This document shows, one piece after another, positions 46,201 through 58,829 of a DNA stretch of 64,000 bases. The position numbers and the translations under genes were made by a program. Every line of letters begins with the position of its first letter. Position 1 is the first letter of the stretch. This DNA is from Acholoe squamosa. Its lineage: Eukaryota > Annelida > Polychaeta > Phyllodocida > Polynoidae. The notes under the pieces were generated by a model. That model was not told the origin of the DNA. It worked only from the letters and a program-made list of their open reading frames with translations, and searched no databases. Location of the stretch: contig OX439036.1 of assembly GCA_949317995.1 (NCBI GenBank), positions 5,511,207 to 5,575,206 on the forward strand. The letters are read 5' to 3'.

Positions 46201-48570
46201 GCCCTCTAAAACAATATCCTTTTTGGCCATTTGGGTGGCTCTTTGACCACTTAGGGTGGCTCTTTGACCACCACCTGTGGCATGAATGTAAACCAATATA
46301 ACTATAGTTATACATAACAATATTAGAAAATTTACCCAGGGTATTGTACATTTTGCAAACAAAAGGCTTCAAGCAAAAATGTGAAAAATGCTTAAACCCA
46401 CATAAGTGACCCCAGGTACATACACAAAAACTGTAAAGTTTATAAAAGGCAAAGTCCCAGAAAAAGGACTGAATGATAATTAGGAGACCCATAACTTTTT
46501 CATAAGAGAATGAAACACAATGCTTTTAAAAATAATATCATAAAATTGACCAAATTGTTTCCTATGGTGTAAAATAATAAATCCTCTGTTGAAGGAAAAT
46601 TGGCAAAAAGATATAATCAGTAGGCATCCTAGGTGGCCAAGGAGCCACCTATAAACCACACATGGCAAGAAGACTCCATTGTTAAAAATATTTATTTATA
46701 TTTTTAAGAAAAAAGAAATGTGTAACAAGATCCATCTATACATATATATTTTTGCATGTGCCAAACGGTTACACTGAACTCCTAGATATCATTTTTCACT
46801 ATCTCAGATCAGATCTGCACCAATCTGCTGAGAGTGACCCATACATACATATAATGCTTTGTCAAGTGATTCAGAATTAATATTATTCAATTTACTTATT
46901 TGTTACATAAAGATACTAAGTGAAGAAAACATGGATTTTGGTGGTTTATAAACATACCTCAGAGCACATTCATCCACTGACTGCACCTCCTGTGTAGATG
47001 AAGGTACAACAGCTGCATCCACAGGTACACCATCTGGTATCTTGGTATAAAAACCTTGCCTTGGATCAACAGTCATATCTGGAACATAGAGGTGCTTTGT
47101 TCACCTACCATATAACTTCAGTCTTGAACCAGATTTGATTTTCTAACGTGGGGAATCAATGGTAATATGGTGCATTCCCAGTATTTGTAAGTACAGGGCA
47201 TCACTGTTGACGCACACCACCACCTCACCACTCCTGTCAGCGGTCAGTGTCCCTACTGTACAAGTATAGCATGAAACATTGAGGGAGGATTTCAAAAGGT
47301 GTAGATGAATTATTATAGATATGTTTATATTGACTAAAATATATTTAATTTCTCTGAGTGACCTGTTTGGAAGGTATATCTGAGCACAGGGAATCTCTAA
47401 CACATGTTAATGAACACAAGTGAACATGTACAGTGTTAATATGGTTGTACCCATTTGGCTTAAAAACGTTTTTTAATGTTAAAATGACATTTTCATTTGT
47501 TTTTTAAGTTTGCCAAACTCTTTTTCAATGTTAAAAATAAGGTCAACACATGTACTGGAAAATACGTTCTTATGAAAAGATTTTTTAACATAAATAAACA
47601 TTTATAAAAACGTTGCAAATGTTGAAAAAACGTTTCTTGCCAAGTGGGTATATACTTAAAGGAAATAACCTTACAGTCAGGAGTAGGATACAAGGTCTGG
47701 TAAGCCAATCATGAGATATTCCATCTACGTATTGAAATGTACATTATGCAAGCTAGCGTTAATCATAATACAGCCCATCAGCACATATGCACCGGCTATT
47801 TAGATCGGTGAATGTTACTTGTCTGGGCACTGCTTAGGCTGCTGTAGAAGAGGGTGTTGCCAATGGCATCAATGCCAAAGTCATGAACTCACCAACACGG
47901 CATATGTAGGTCATAGTGTTGGGGCACCAGACGTCTCGCCACAGGTATGAGTCTTTGTGTACTCTGGTGCAGCTGTGTATGGCTTCAGGTGTAGATTGGT
48001 CCCAGTTATCATAGTCCACAGCTGTACCATCCGACCAGGCCATGCTGGGACGGATCCCAATCAGTCCTATCCAAGGTCCACCATGAGGTGTCCATGATCT
48101 TACAATAAATATAACAACCAATAGAAAATGTAATCAAATTTGGTAAGCTAGGTTAAAAAAGCGAAGGAAAAAATCTCTTTTTCCTCAAATCATTGTATGC
48201 CACAATGGCTTTTAAGATCTATGTGCTAAAAATGACCATTTTTAGCTGTATAGAAGACAGAATGAACCTATGATTAATGGCTTTCTTTCCTCTGACCCTC
48301 CGTCTATTTTCATCTTGTTTATCTTCCTCTCTTCCATTTTTTCTGTTGTTAGATTGATACAGACATATGCTTTTATCTATTAGACTGGGCATTTTTCTTA
48401 ATATGTGCCCATCAATGAAAAGTAAATCAGGCATGATCACATATGACATTACCATGTGTATCATTGTCTTTAATCTATTGGACTGATATATAATGTATTT
48501 TTCTGAACTCAATAGCACAGCCATACATTAACCATATCTCACTCACTCCTTTGTTCCTTAAAAGACTTAT

Positions 48571-48629
<59 letters not shown>

Positions 48630-48644
48630 TTATATATTTATCAT

Positions 48645-48698
<54 letters not shown>

Positions 48699-48712
48699 CA
48701 TATATGTGTGTG

Positions 48713-48768
<56 letters not shown>

Positions 48769-49154
48769 GTTTCCCATAGATATTTTTATCCTACTTTTAT
48801 ACCTACATTAGACTAGAAACAAATGCCTGCTCCTGATTGCTATGGATGCTGGCTAGGTGACCTCCATCTGCCACACAGGATGACTCAGCATCAGTCCAAG
48901 TTTTTGCAATGTCATTGAATTTAAAGCAGGATGTTCCATGAACTGTGTATCCAGGTAGGTGTGAGCAGATATCTGAAATATATAATATCAGAGATTTGGG
49001 TGGTGTCTATAATAGAAAAAAAAAACAATAGAAAGAAAGCTCTAAGCAGGTAAAACTATATAGTCCTATAAGTGGTGAAAAAGATAATATGCATACCAGC
49101 TGCAGAAACAGATGCCCAAATAAGGACGCTGATGATACATACAATAAGCCTCAT
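43201..49154 (-). CDS. L3: secreted CTLD/PAN-like lectin gene, complete
   Basis: Exon 1 at 49097-49154 (58 nt; [18 protein letters not shown] signal peptide), CTLD part 1 at 48807-48972 (166 nt, donor GTAGGT), CTLD part 2 at 47893-48098 (206 nt, WIGL, WSDG, final YICR), PAN part 1 at 46958-47078 (121 nt; ends with DECAL), PAN part 2 at 43201-43336 (136 nt; [21 protein letters not shown]). The total is 687 nt, 228 residues. Phases 1/2/1/2 hold throughout. PAN-type Cys spacing (ECA-RC-C-C) is clear; EPN/QPD is absent. Intron 4 (3.6 kb) is full of repeats. A second head (exons 1 and 2) lies upstream at 50.3-50.7 kb. Confidence 0.85.
43746..43807. repeat. Nested palindrome
   Basis: The 18-bp perfect palindrome GGTTATCCATGGATAACC (43753-43770) is followed by a second, nearly complete copy at 43783-43799. 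The pair is enclosed by GGCGTGC and its complement GCACGCC. Confidence 0.85.
43861..43935 (-). mobile_element. tRNA-derived SINE head
   Basis: On the minus strand a GTGGCGCAGTGCATAGG A-box-like word and a GTTCGATCC B box have tRNA spacing over about 75 bp. The arms do not pair as a functional tRNA, so a SINE head is more likely. Confidence 0.6.
44055..44124 (+). mobile_element. tRNA-derived SINE head, plus strand
   Basis: GTGGTCTAGCGGTTAGCGC (A box) and GGATCGAGCCCCGG (B box) are followed by GGGCGC and a T run. A partial relative with only the B-box half lies at about 43975-44015. Confidence 0.65.
44125..44400 (+). repeat. Tandem repeats of the SINE tail
   Basis: Three diverged copies of a unit with CGCTGTCCGCTG and GAGGTGTATGTACTGATCGTG, separated by T runs. 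Confidence 0.7.
45545..46280. repeat. ~185-bp diverged tandem repeat (GGCTCTTTGACCAC)
   Basis: The core GGTGGCTCTTTGACCACCTG recurs near 45545, 45715, 45900, 46085 and 46230, each time followed by similar AT-rich spacer sequence. It lies in L3 intron 4. No coding frame. Confidence 0.8.
46281..46957. other. L3 intron 4 remainder, no gene seen
   Basis: AT-rich intron sequence next to the PAN part 1 donor. Nothing recognisable. Confidence 0.4.
48571..48764. repeat. TA microsatellite
   Basis: Three long (TA)n blocks separated by short breaks. Spurious Tyr/Ile ORFs run through it. It marks the left edge of the L3 head duplication; a shorter TA block is at 50201-50250. Others are at about 61091-61120 and 62047-62088. 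Confidence 0.95.
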
Positions 49155-50197
49155 CTCTTCTTGAATGAACCTCTTCAAGTGCTCAATCAGTACATAGCAC
49201 ATGCATGATCAACTCCCCTCAAGCTCAGGATGCAAATAAGACTGCTTTGCTTCACTCAATGCCCTACACTGTGAATAGGATTTAGCCAAGGTGTCATGCA
49301 TAATAACCTGTTTTTTTTTTTTTAAATTGACTTGTTTGATTCCTGATTGAGATTTTTGTTAATTATGAAGGCAACCCTACAATACAATTGGCCATCATTA
49401 GGAAATTAGTAACCCCTAACAATGCCCAGTTCCTATACATCATTGGAAATCTATCAAGCTGAGTAAATCTAATAATATGATTCCGATATATGTGACTAGT
49501 TGACAATATTAGCTGTGCTATTCAAAATTGATCAGTCAAATAGGTTCAGAAGGTGAATATTTCCTTGCAGAATTCTAAGGTTTTCTTGGCCTTAGACAAA
49601 ACTGTTATTGGGTGTGTGCATACAGGTCTGCAGCACCTTTGATTAGTTGTCCTGGGAAGTAGCCAGACTTTACAACACCAGTGAATTGTGTACCTGAGGA
49701 TCAATTGTCCAAATACATTGTCTAAGTAGACTGTGGACCAACTGGGGGCACATGTCATGCTCATCATTAATGCATGATACCTCAAAGGAAAGTCCACTTC
49801 CATTGTGATTATAAGTAAATTGGGTGTAACAGAACCTTCAGTATATGGGTCATTATTCCCAAAACTCCCACATTTAGGTCCCAGAGGGTCAGGAAGACAA
49901 AGTCAGCATTCCATTATAAAACTTCATTTTATTGATAGCCCTATATTTTGGCTCTGTGAAAAGGTTTATTCAAGTCATCAACTCCCAGGGGGTCAGTTTT
50001 TATCGCTCTTGCCATAAATTCACCCTATTGAATTACTAGATGCCAAGGTCTAACTAGTACTATACCTTAGTATATGTATAAAGAATAGATTGAGACTTTT
50101 CAACAAAATGGTTGCACCCAATCATTACTTTGGCGTTATTGTCTCCATACAAAACCTGTAGGGTAAGCATGAAAATCAATAAATTACATCTTCAATA

Positions 50198-50249
<52 letters not shown>

Positions 50250-51691
50250 ATGTTTCCCATAGATATTTTTATCCTACTTTTATACCTACATTAGACTATA
50301 AACAAATGTCTGCTCCTGATTGCTATGGATGCTGGCTAGGTGACCTCCATCTGCCACACAGGATGACTCAGCATCAGTCCAAGTTTTTGCAATGTCATTG
50401 AATTTAAAGCAGGATGTTCCATGAACTGTGTTTCCAGGTAGGTGTGAGCACATATCTGAAATATGTAATATCAGAGAATTGGGTGGTGTCTATAATAGAA
50501 AAAAAAACAATAGAAAGAAAGCTCTAAGCAGGTAAAACTATATAGTCCTATAAGTGGTGAAAAAGTACTGTGGGAATGTTTAGATAATATGCATACCAGC
50601 TGCAGAAACAGATGCCCAAATAAGGACGCTGATGATACATACAATAAGCCTCATCTCTTCTTGAATCAACCTCTTCAAGTGCTCAATCAGTACATAGGAC
50701 AAGCATGATCAACTCCCCTCAAGCTCAGGACAAAAATAAGACTGATTTGCTTCACTCAATGCCCCACACTGTGAATAGGATTTAGCCAAGGTGTCATGCA
50801 TAATAACCTGTTTTTGTTTTTTTTTAAATTGACTTGTTTGATTCCTGATTGAGATTTTTGTTAATTATGAAGGCAACAATACAATACAATTGGCCATCAT
50901 TAGGAAATTAGTAACCCCTAACAATGCCCAGTTCCTATACATCATTGGAAATCTATCAAGCTGAGTAAATCTAATAATATGATTCCGATATATGTGACTA
51001 GTTGACAATATTAGCTGTGCTATTCAAAATTGATCAGTCAAATAGGTTCAGAAGGTGAATATTTCCTTGCAGAATTCTAAGGTTTTCTTGGCCTTAGACA
51101 AAACTGTTATTGGGTGTGTGCATACAGGTCTGCAGCACCTTTGATTAGTTGTCCTGGGAAGTAGCCAGACTTTACAACACCAGTGAATTGTGTACCTGAG
51201 GATCAATTGTCCAAATACATTGTCTAAGTAGACTGTGGACCAACTGGGGGCTCATCATTAATGCATGATACCTCAAAGGAAAGTCCACTTCCATTGTGAT
51301 TATAAGTAAATTGGGTGTAACAGAACCTTCAGTATATGGGTCATTATTCCCAAAACTCCCACATTTAGGTCCCAGAGGGTCAGGAAGACAAAGTCAGCAT
51401 TCCATTATAAAACTTCATTTTATTGATAGCCCTATATTTTGGCTCTGTGAAAAGGTTTATTCAAGTCATCAACTCCCAGGGGGTCAGTTTTTATAGCTCT
51501 TGCCATAAATTCACCCTATTGAATTACTAGATGCCAAGGTCTAACTAGTACTATACCTTAGTATATGTATAAAGAATAGATTGAGACTTTTCAAAAAAAA
51601 TGGTTGCACCCAATCATTACTTTGGTGTTATTGTCTCCATACAAAACCTGTAGGGTAAGCATGAAAATCAATAAATAACATCTTCAATATG
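48761..51691. repeat. Tandem duplication of the L3 head (two units of about 1.44 kb)
   Basis: 48761-50199 and 50243-51691 are nearly identical, both running from TATTATGTTTCCC to CTTCAATATG, with TA microsatellites at the seams. Each unit has CTLD part 1, exon 1 and about 1 kb of 5' flank. Differences are few small indels and substitutions. Confidence 0.95.
50290..50654 (-). CDS. Second head of L3: duplicate first exon and CTLD part 1
   Basis: Exon 1 copy at 50597-50654 (58 nt, same signal peptide) and CTLD part 1 copy at 50290-50455 (166 nt), both with intact ATG, donor and acceptor and the same phases. The protein differs from the proximal copy at a few sites (near the start I to M and Y to N; near the end A to T and S to Y). 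With no CTLD part 2 of its own, it could only be used as an alternative head spliced to the L3 body at 48098. Confidence 0.75.
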
Positions 51692-53620
51692 TGAACTTCT
51701 TGCAACAATCATCATTTATCACTTTTCTTTTGTATATGGTCTGTATGGTTAAGTATTTGTATAGATTCTTTAGCTGATTAGGTTTGTGCATCGTTCTTTT
51801 AAGAACCATGGCTAATTAGATTGGCAAACAGATTTTCTTCTTCATATCTATCCTTGAAACAATTTCACATGAATTTACCAGTCAAATCACATGTTGAACT
51901 GGTGCCACTTCCATAGATTCACGTGAATAATTCCAGTGATATCATGGGATTCTGTGAGCAGAAAATAATGTGATATCACAGGATCACGTGAAATCTCATT
52001 AAATTCACTTGATATCACGGGAATATCTGAAATTGTTTTTGTCAATAAAACCATCTTTATTGCACATTTCTTTTCAAATTGAAGGTCGACAGCTTTATAT
52101 TGTATTCATATTATATATTGGGCTATTGTATTTGTCTTTCATATAGCCTTAAGATACATAACTTTCATTGAACTGTTTTGAGAAATCCACAGAAAACCAG
52201 ACACATAGACTTAGATTTGAATTTGAGCCATTATTTGGGTAGTGAATACATCAAGATAGGGGATAATGAATGGGATATATTTTGTCTACATCAAGTAGAC
52301 TTATCTCAGGCTTTTATCATCATCCGATAACATATATAATAGAATGATCTTAAGTCTTTTGTAACACAAATACTAACATAGATCCTGAGATTGAGGATTG
52401 GGGTTCATATTTTGACCACCAGGGGACAGTAAAAAAGCAACTAACTACTCATAACCACTAGATTAGTTTATGAGCTAGCCACAATCAACGTTTTACATCG
52501 CGTTAGATGAGTGTTTGCTTAATAGGGGCCGGCTGTGGCGTCTGGCCGACCCCCTTTCCCACCACACACTGCGCTTCATCGCTATCTTAAGTAAGCAACC
52601 CCAACATCAAAATGACGGCCGTCACCATGACAACAATCAGTCACGGACGCCCACACATAATGTGAGCATCAAAACAACAACATTGACACGTGTTATCAAA
52701 GTAAACTTGCTCTAAATCATCCACCTACCTCAGCTGATAGCCCCCACTGGCACAACCATAAACTGGATCTGAACGATGCTGTAAGATCAAGCAAACTTCC
52801 CTTTTAACTTACTCATCAAACAAATTCCAAATTTAGCAGCAACCATGGACCAAACACCTACCTTCCGGCGGACATGGTGATTACCAACTGTACCACAAAC
52901 CCATTGGGGAAAAGGAGGTCAACCTCAAACACCTCCATGGTTGATGATTACACAACCTGTGACGTAAAATACTTTGCAACATAGTCATTTTTGTACCTTT
53001 TTATTTCAAAATAGTAGGAACTCAATACATGTACCCCCCCCCCATACATCTATAAATCTGCTCTTACTTTTCAATGAAAGTCATACATTCTTTTGCAAAC
53101 ACCTCTCACGGATGTGCCTGTACATATTTTGGCCATTCTTTGTTTCAAAAAGGATCTCATGAGTGATACATACAAGGTGACCTTGTCCTGTCTCTCTTGG
53201 TGCTATAAGATCCCAACTGCATTGTATATTTTTTTTTATATCATTACTCAAGAACCTTTTGCATGTCTACTCAGTATTTGCTTGTGGCTGTGCCATTCAG
53301 TTTGTGGGTGTGCCATTCAGTCAAAAACCCTACTATCAAATCTGGTATTACTTTAAGATCAATGAAAAAAAAACATATATTATGTTTAGATTGGTCACTG
53401 GAAATACTAGGCTAAGTTAAAAAAATTGACACAAAAATCTCACATTTCAGGATCTTGAAAGCATATTCACTTGTTAGATTGTCTTTAAAACAAGTTTTGC
53501 TGCTCTGTGATTGGGTACTAGAAACCAAAGAGGGGAACCGACTATTGGGGTAGAAGTGGGATTTAATTAATACAAATTCTATTGCATAAAGCTGAACAAA
53601 AGTGCAAAGTTGTCCCAGTC
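51692..53620. other. Intergenic region, no gene seen
   Basis: Includes an area of TCACGTGAA / GATATCAC words at 51915-52020, a CTCF-like motif at 52426-52439 (CCACCAGGGGACAG) and a C run at 53034. The short ORFs have no domain-like content. Confidence 0.5.
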
Positions 53621-53624
53621 ACAA

Positions 53625-54594
53625 CCCAGCTAGCAAGCAATGTTGGCTTACGTTGGCTCAACGTTGTGTGGCATTGGCCTGATGTTGTTTTTGTGACGTT
53701 GGCTAAAGTGCTTTTTGTCTGGCCAAATAACAGTAGAGCCAACGTCAACAAGAAATGATATTAGGCCAACATTGGGCAGACGTCTAGCCAACATGTCAGA
53801 ATTTGGCGTTTGGCCAAAGTGTACCCAACCAAATTTGGAGCCAAAACCTGACATCGGGATTTGACGTTGGTACAACGTAATCAAGCTGACCAATTGTTTT
53901 CCTCCCTGTTGTTATATAAATGCCAACAGAGTAAAGTAAGGAATATTACCCAAATGTGATCTATTGAAGAAATGGCTGTCAAGAATCATCTTTTTAGGGA
54001 CAGTCATTTTCACCTTAATCTCAGCTTTATTTGCCAAGAAGTGATACAAAGCCATCTTACCTCTCAGACCTTGTCTATCCATCATTCCCCACAAAATGGT
54101 GTCCTAATGGAAATGTTAGCAATGTTTTGTTATTCACTTGAACTTTTAGACATCATTCCTCACATACTTTATAAAAGGAGTATTTCTTGCTTTAAAACTG
54201 TCGATATTACACAAGAGATGCAATTCAATGGTCACTATGATAAGATTTGAGGGATGTCATGAACCAAATCTCTTCATATAGCCCTCACTGCCCTCTAGTG
54301 GAGGTTGGAATTACATTGTTTTGCCAACGTTGAGTCAATGTTTGTAACTTCCTCCCTGATGGAAGATTTATCAATATTGGTACAACAATAAAACGCCAAC
54401 GTTGGTACAACGGGAATTATCTGACATTCTACCAACATTGGCAAATAATTGAGAGTACTGGCGATGTTGGTCCAACGTTGTTTTGCCAACATTGATAAGA
54501 CGTAGGTCTGCCAACGTTCTGCCAATGTTGTAATATTGCACCCGATGGTGCTGACAATTGCTGACGTTGACCCAATGTCTCCTTGCTAGATGGG
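53625..54594. mobile_element. 970-bp inverted-repeat DNA element, non-autonomous
   Basis: Ends CCCAGCTAGCAAG and, inverted, CCCATCTAGCAAG (12 of 13 match). Both subterminal regions are dense in CCAACGTTGG-like palindromic words, typical of transposase-bound repeats. No transposase frame. No convincing target-site duplication found. Confidence 0.7.
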
Positions 54595-54599
54595 AACTC

Positions 54600-55369
54600 T
54601 TTAAATATTAAGTTTTTGATTTTAGAAAGGTTCCTCTTACTGCCCTTGCTGTAAAACCGATATAGAATAAAGCTGTGTCACTCCCCAAATCATGAGACAG
54701 CCTTCATAAAGTTCAACAACAGAACTATTTTAAGTATTATTATTTCAACAAATAGGTACTAAGTACCCTAGTATAATTTATGAAAAAAAGGAATGGAAAC
54801 TATGCAATGTTGACTGTAGCTCTATCACACAAGCATAAATAACAAAAACAAAGCTTGAAACATATTACAGCCATTTACTCTTATCCAGAATCTGGACTTA
54901 GGATCATTCAGATATTTTGATAACTTGCACAGAAATGCCAGTAATTGGGTCCATGACCTTTGACCTGTTTACACAACAGTTGAGAGTAGGCAAAATGTCT
55001 TTTATATCTATCATGAAGTATTTTACAGGCAACTATATCAAATTTGATAAACCCAGCAATTCAGGGTAGGCAAAGGGTTCCTTATGGTGCCTAAACTCTA
55101 GGAGAACACACAATCAGCTTTGTCCGCAGAACATTTCAATACTAGAATATACCTGTAAAAAGATTTCACATACAAAAAAAACATCAACCTCAACTCATCA
55201 CATTACCAGAGTTATGTCAGTACCCATCTCATCAGTGATACAGTGCACTGACAGAGAGCCACTTACAGTGCTTCAGCACAGATGGAGGAGAATGTATTTA
55301 CAAAATCATGTCATATTTCCTGGAGGTCCATATATCAAGGACAGTGATGGTCAGTGCACAACTAGGCGC
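54600..55369. other. Flank 3' of L4, no gene seen
   Basis: AT-rich; probable 3' side of L4. Nothing recognisable. Confidence 0.4.
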
Positions 55370-57372
55370 CTATAATATGACAGCCTTCTGGTAGTTGCCA
55401 GTAGGTGGAGTAGCAGTTGGAGGTCTGTACAAGGAGCTGTAGGTCTCACAGAGGTATTTACCTCCACCTTCACTCATGATAAAGTGCACACATTGGACAT
55501 CCTGCTTGCACCTGGAATAGATTGAGGGACAGTCTGTGGAAAATATTAATACAGCTATAGTTATTCTTAGTTGCTTTTTTATTCCTGCCACATTCATGAG
55601 CCTGGCCAATTTTGATATGAGACAGGGCAATAAATATGAGTAAAGGATCACTGTCAACTGTAGCACCTACTTTTGAGCACATTGCAAAGCTGAAGGCACC
55701 TTGTGTGTAGATAAAGGTACAACCGCTGTATTTCCAGGACCCCACCTAGTATTATGGGGAATGATGAGCATGTCTGATCGGCAATGTCTGAAATATGTAG
55801 ATTTAACCCTGAAACTGTGTTTTCTGTGCATCGGGTAACCCACTTCGTTTTTTGTTGATTTATTTACTTTTGGTTTTGTGAGTCTGACAAATATTTAAAA
55901 ATAAATAAATTGTCGAATAAACATCACATTTTCTACTCATTCTTTTAAAGCCCTTGAGAACTTCCCTATACTAATTTAAGTTTCATAAGTAAGAAACATT
56001 TGCTGAAAGTTTCGGAAAACATTTCTTTCTCTAAACGTTTCTACCTTGAAATGATATTTTTTTATGAAAGTACCCATGTTGCTACCCAAGTTGCAGTATG
56101 TTGTTGTCTACTGTCTAAACAAAAACCTTACATTAAATGAGTTATAATTAGAAAGATTGGAAGTGTTGTAGTACCCCAAGTATAAGACAAAGATTATTTG
56201 CTTGGACCTTTCAAATCCACAAGGAGGACACCAAGAACTTTGGTTTATATATTACACAGCCCCTACAATGACATAGGTGGTTCAACTAGTTGGAAAGATA
56301 GCACAATACTAGGTATTTGAGTTAATCACATTTTCATTTTGAGTTCACTTTGAATATACACTTACCTAGGCGGCAGATGAACCTCTGTTTATTTGAACAC
56401 AATTGGTCATCCCATAAATATCCCATATTTTTAATAGTTCTTATGCAGCTACCACCACTTAAATCTGGATTCGTTTGATACCAGTTGGTATAATCCACAT
56501 CAGTGCCATCTGACCAAGCCATGGCAGGTGCGGTACCACTTAGTCCTATCCACGGTCCAGAATTACTCGGAGAACTTAAAATAATGTAAGTAATTAAAAT
56601 ATGTATTCATTTATTTTAATGCAAAGGTCACAGTATAATCTCATTGGATATACTGGGAAAAAGGTTCATTGAATTAAAGTCTATTTTATGAATTAATGAT
56701 AACCACAAGTTGTTTTGACCTTGCTCCCGGTCCACACTACACCACACCTTGTGTTAGCTATAGGTTTTGCAGTGACTGCTACAGGTAAGGGATTACTTAT
56801 GCTAGGGCAGCTATAAAGTCTTGTTCCTCACTACTGTGGATGCTGGCTAGGTGACCTCCATCTGCCACACAACGTGACTCAGCTGCTACCCATGTCTTGT
56901 AGGAGCTGAACATCTTAAAACATGATGTCCCAAAAGCTTTGTATCCAGGTATGTGGGAGCAGATTTGTGTCGGAATGATGAATTATTGCATATTTTTCTG
57001 AGTTTTGATATCAATGATAATTGCTATTGGTAGTCAAAAAACCTTCAATGTCATGATATCAAATCTGGTCATTGAGAAAAAATGAAAGGACAAGTCTATG
57101 CAACATATTTGTCGATATCATGAAAAGAATAAGATCTCTGTACATATCATCTGGCATAATGAGTCAAATCAATTGAACATAAAAGATGGCCCTCAATGTG
57201 ATTTGTGTTCAATTGAAGCTGATGATTACATGGATGCTGAAATGTACTATCAATTATGATTAGCAGTATGTGTACAAAAAAAACAGAAAAAAAAAATAGA
57301 GAATTCCCACCTACCAGCTTTTGATAATGATGCCCATATAAAGAAATCAACTACAAATAGAAGATGCCTCTT
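55370..57372 (-). pseudogene. L4: decayed CTLD/PAN-like lectin gene
   Basis: All five exons can be found. Exon 1 (57315-57372) keeps length and donor, but its start codon is AAG and an in-frame TGA lies just upstream. CTLD part 1 (56801-56966) has an acceptor ending AC instead of AG and a donor AT instead of GT. CTLD part 2 (56366-56574, 209 nt) is intact (WIGL, WSDG, FICR, donor GTAAGT). PAN part 1 (55671-55787) is 117 nt, breaking the phase. PAN part 2 (55370-55511) is intact and ends in TAG. It is probably a pseudogene, recent enough that the protein is still easily read. Confidence 0.8.
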
Positions 57373-58829
57373 CTCTGCTCAATTTGACGTCATCCACAGA
57401 TGCAACGTCTTATAAGTGTAACATATTGGGACTGAAAGCTCAACCTCTTGGGTAGACTGGCTATTAGTGCTAGGGGGAGAAGAAAATTGTTTGTTTCAGG
57501 TATCCAGCCTAACATAACTATAGTGGAACAAACTCAAACAGTTAATTTCCAATCTGAGGGCTTGTCTGGGAGAGATTGGTATTCTGGCTGGTATCTTAGG
57601 GTAGTTTTCACAGGCTATTCTTAGGGCAACCTAAGACAGGGCATTTAACTAATTGCCTTTTGGAAGTGGCAGATTGCAGGACTAGGTCAGTGCACTTATA
57701 AACAGAATCATTCCAGAACATCACCCCTGAAGTAACATAAAACATGTTTCTTTTTTATTTGTCACATAATAATTGTTACCTCTATTGAGTGGTAAACAAT
57801 GACAATTTCCTGTCCTTACCCAGAATAGGAAATAAACATGCTCCTGGGTTATTTGCCATACTAATACCTAGAGTGCTGGTAATTGGCCACCTCATTAGGG
57901 ACTTATAAATATATTGATTATATTGGAGTTGACTTTGTTCCTGCCTGCCTTAGGGTGAATATGAATACCAAATCTCTGCCTTGCTGTCCAAATCCATACT
58001 TCGATATTATATGTATGTACATATTGCTATTGAGGAGCAAACACTTTAAGACTAATTTATATTGTATACAGATCAGAGCGTTAGGGTCACAACATCAAAC
58101 TGACAGCAGAGAAAGAAACAGTAGCACCGTAGCTGAGAGCCAGAGGTCTTCGAGTAAATGAAACCAAAACCGTAAAATACAAAGTAAAGGCATATGGAGA
58201 TGAAACATGGAAGAAATGCAAAAAAGGCTGCTAGATACACAAGAAGACATTAAAAGAAGGAAACAGCTTACAAACAACGCGCTACTCAAACTATGCTAAA
58301 TGATAAAAGACAAATGCCTCAAAAAAAGAAACAAAAATAAGAGTTTTCAATGCCTGTGTGGGAAGCATATTCCTATACAACTCAGAACTGTGGACGACAA
58401 ACAATATTTGTATTACAGTCTCCTGTGTTTCCTGTGTTTGTTTCCTGTGTTTGAGTATCCATTAGGTTTAAGAATATGAGCTGTCCTATTGTAAAGCATA
58501 CTATCATAATATACTCAGACCTCTATAGAGCTGGAATTAATATCATGAAAGTAATGTATACATATGGCACTGAGTTGGTTGTATGCTAGGTGCATCTATT
58601 CAATGAACCAAGCATAGTCCTGCTTCCCACTGTAGGAATATAGTGATGAGAGATGTGATTGGAGAGTGACAGGTTTGTTTTCTTGCAGAGCATATATTGG
58701 GTTATACATGCACAGCAGCCCAATAGATGCACATCACCTCTAATAGGCCTGCTGTGCAATAACTGGGTAGCTGTGCATCTATAACCCAATAATGCATGGC
58801 AGTACTATCTTCTGATATTGTGTTATAAC
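57373..58829. other. Intergenic region, no gene seen
   Basis: AT-rich, with weak inverted words around GCATCTATAACCCAATA near 58640-58790 related to the foldback element that follows. Short ORFs lack domain-like content. Confidence 0.5.

Noticed and set aside
48571..48816. Tyr/Ile repeat ORFs
   Set aside because: TA microsatellite.
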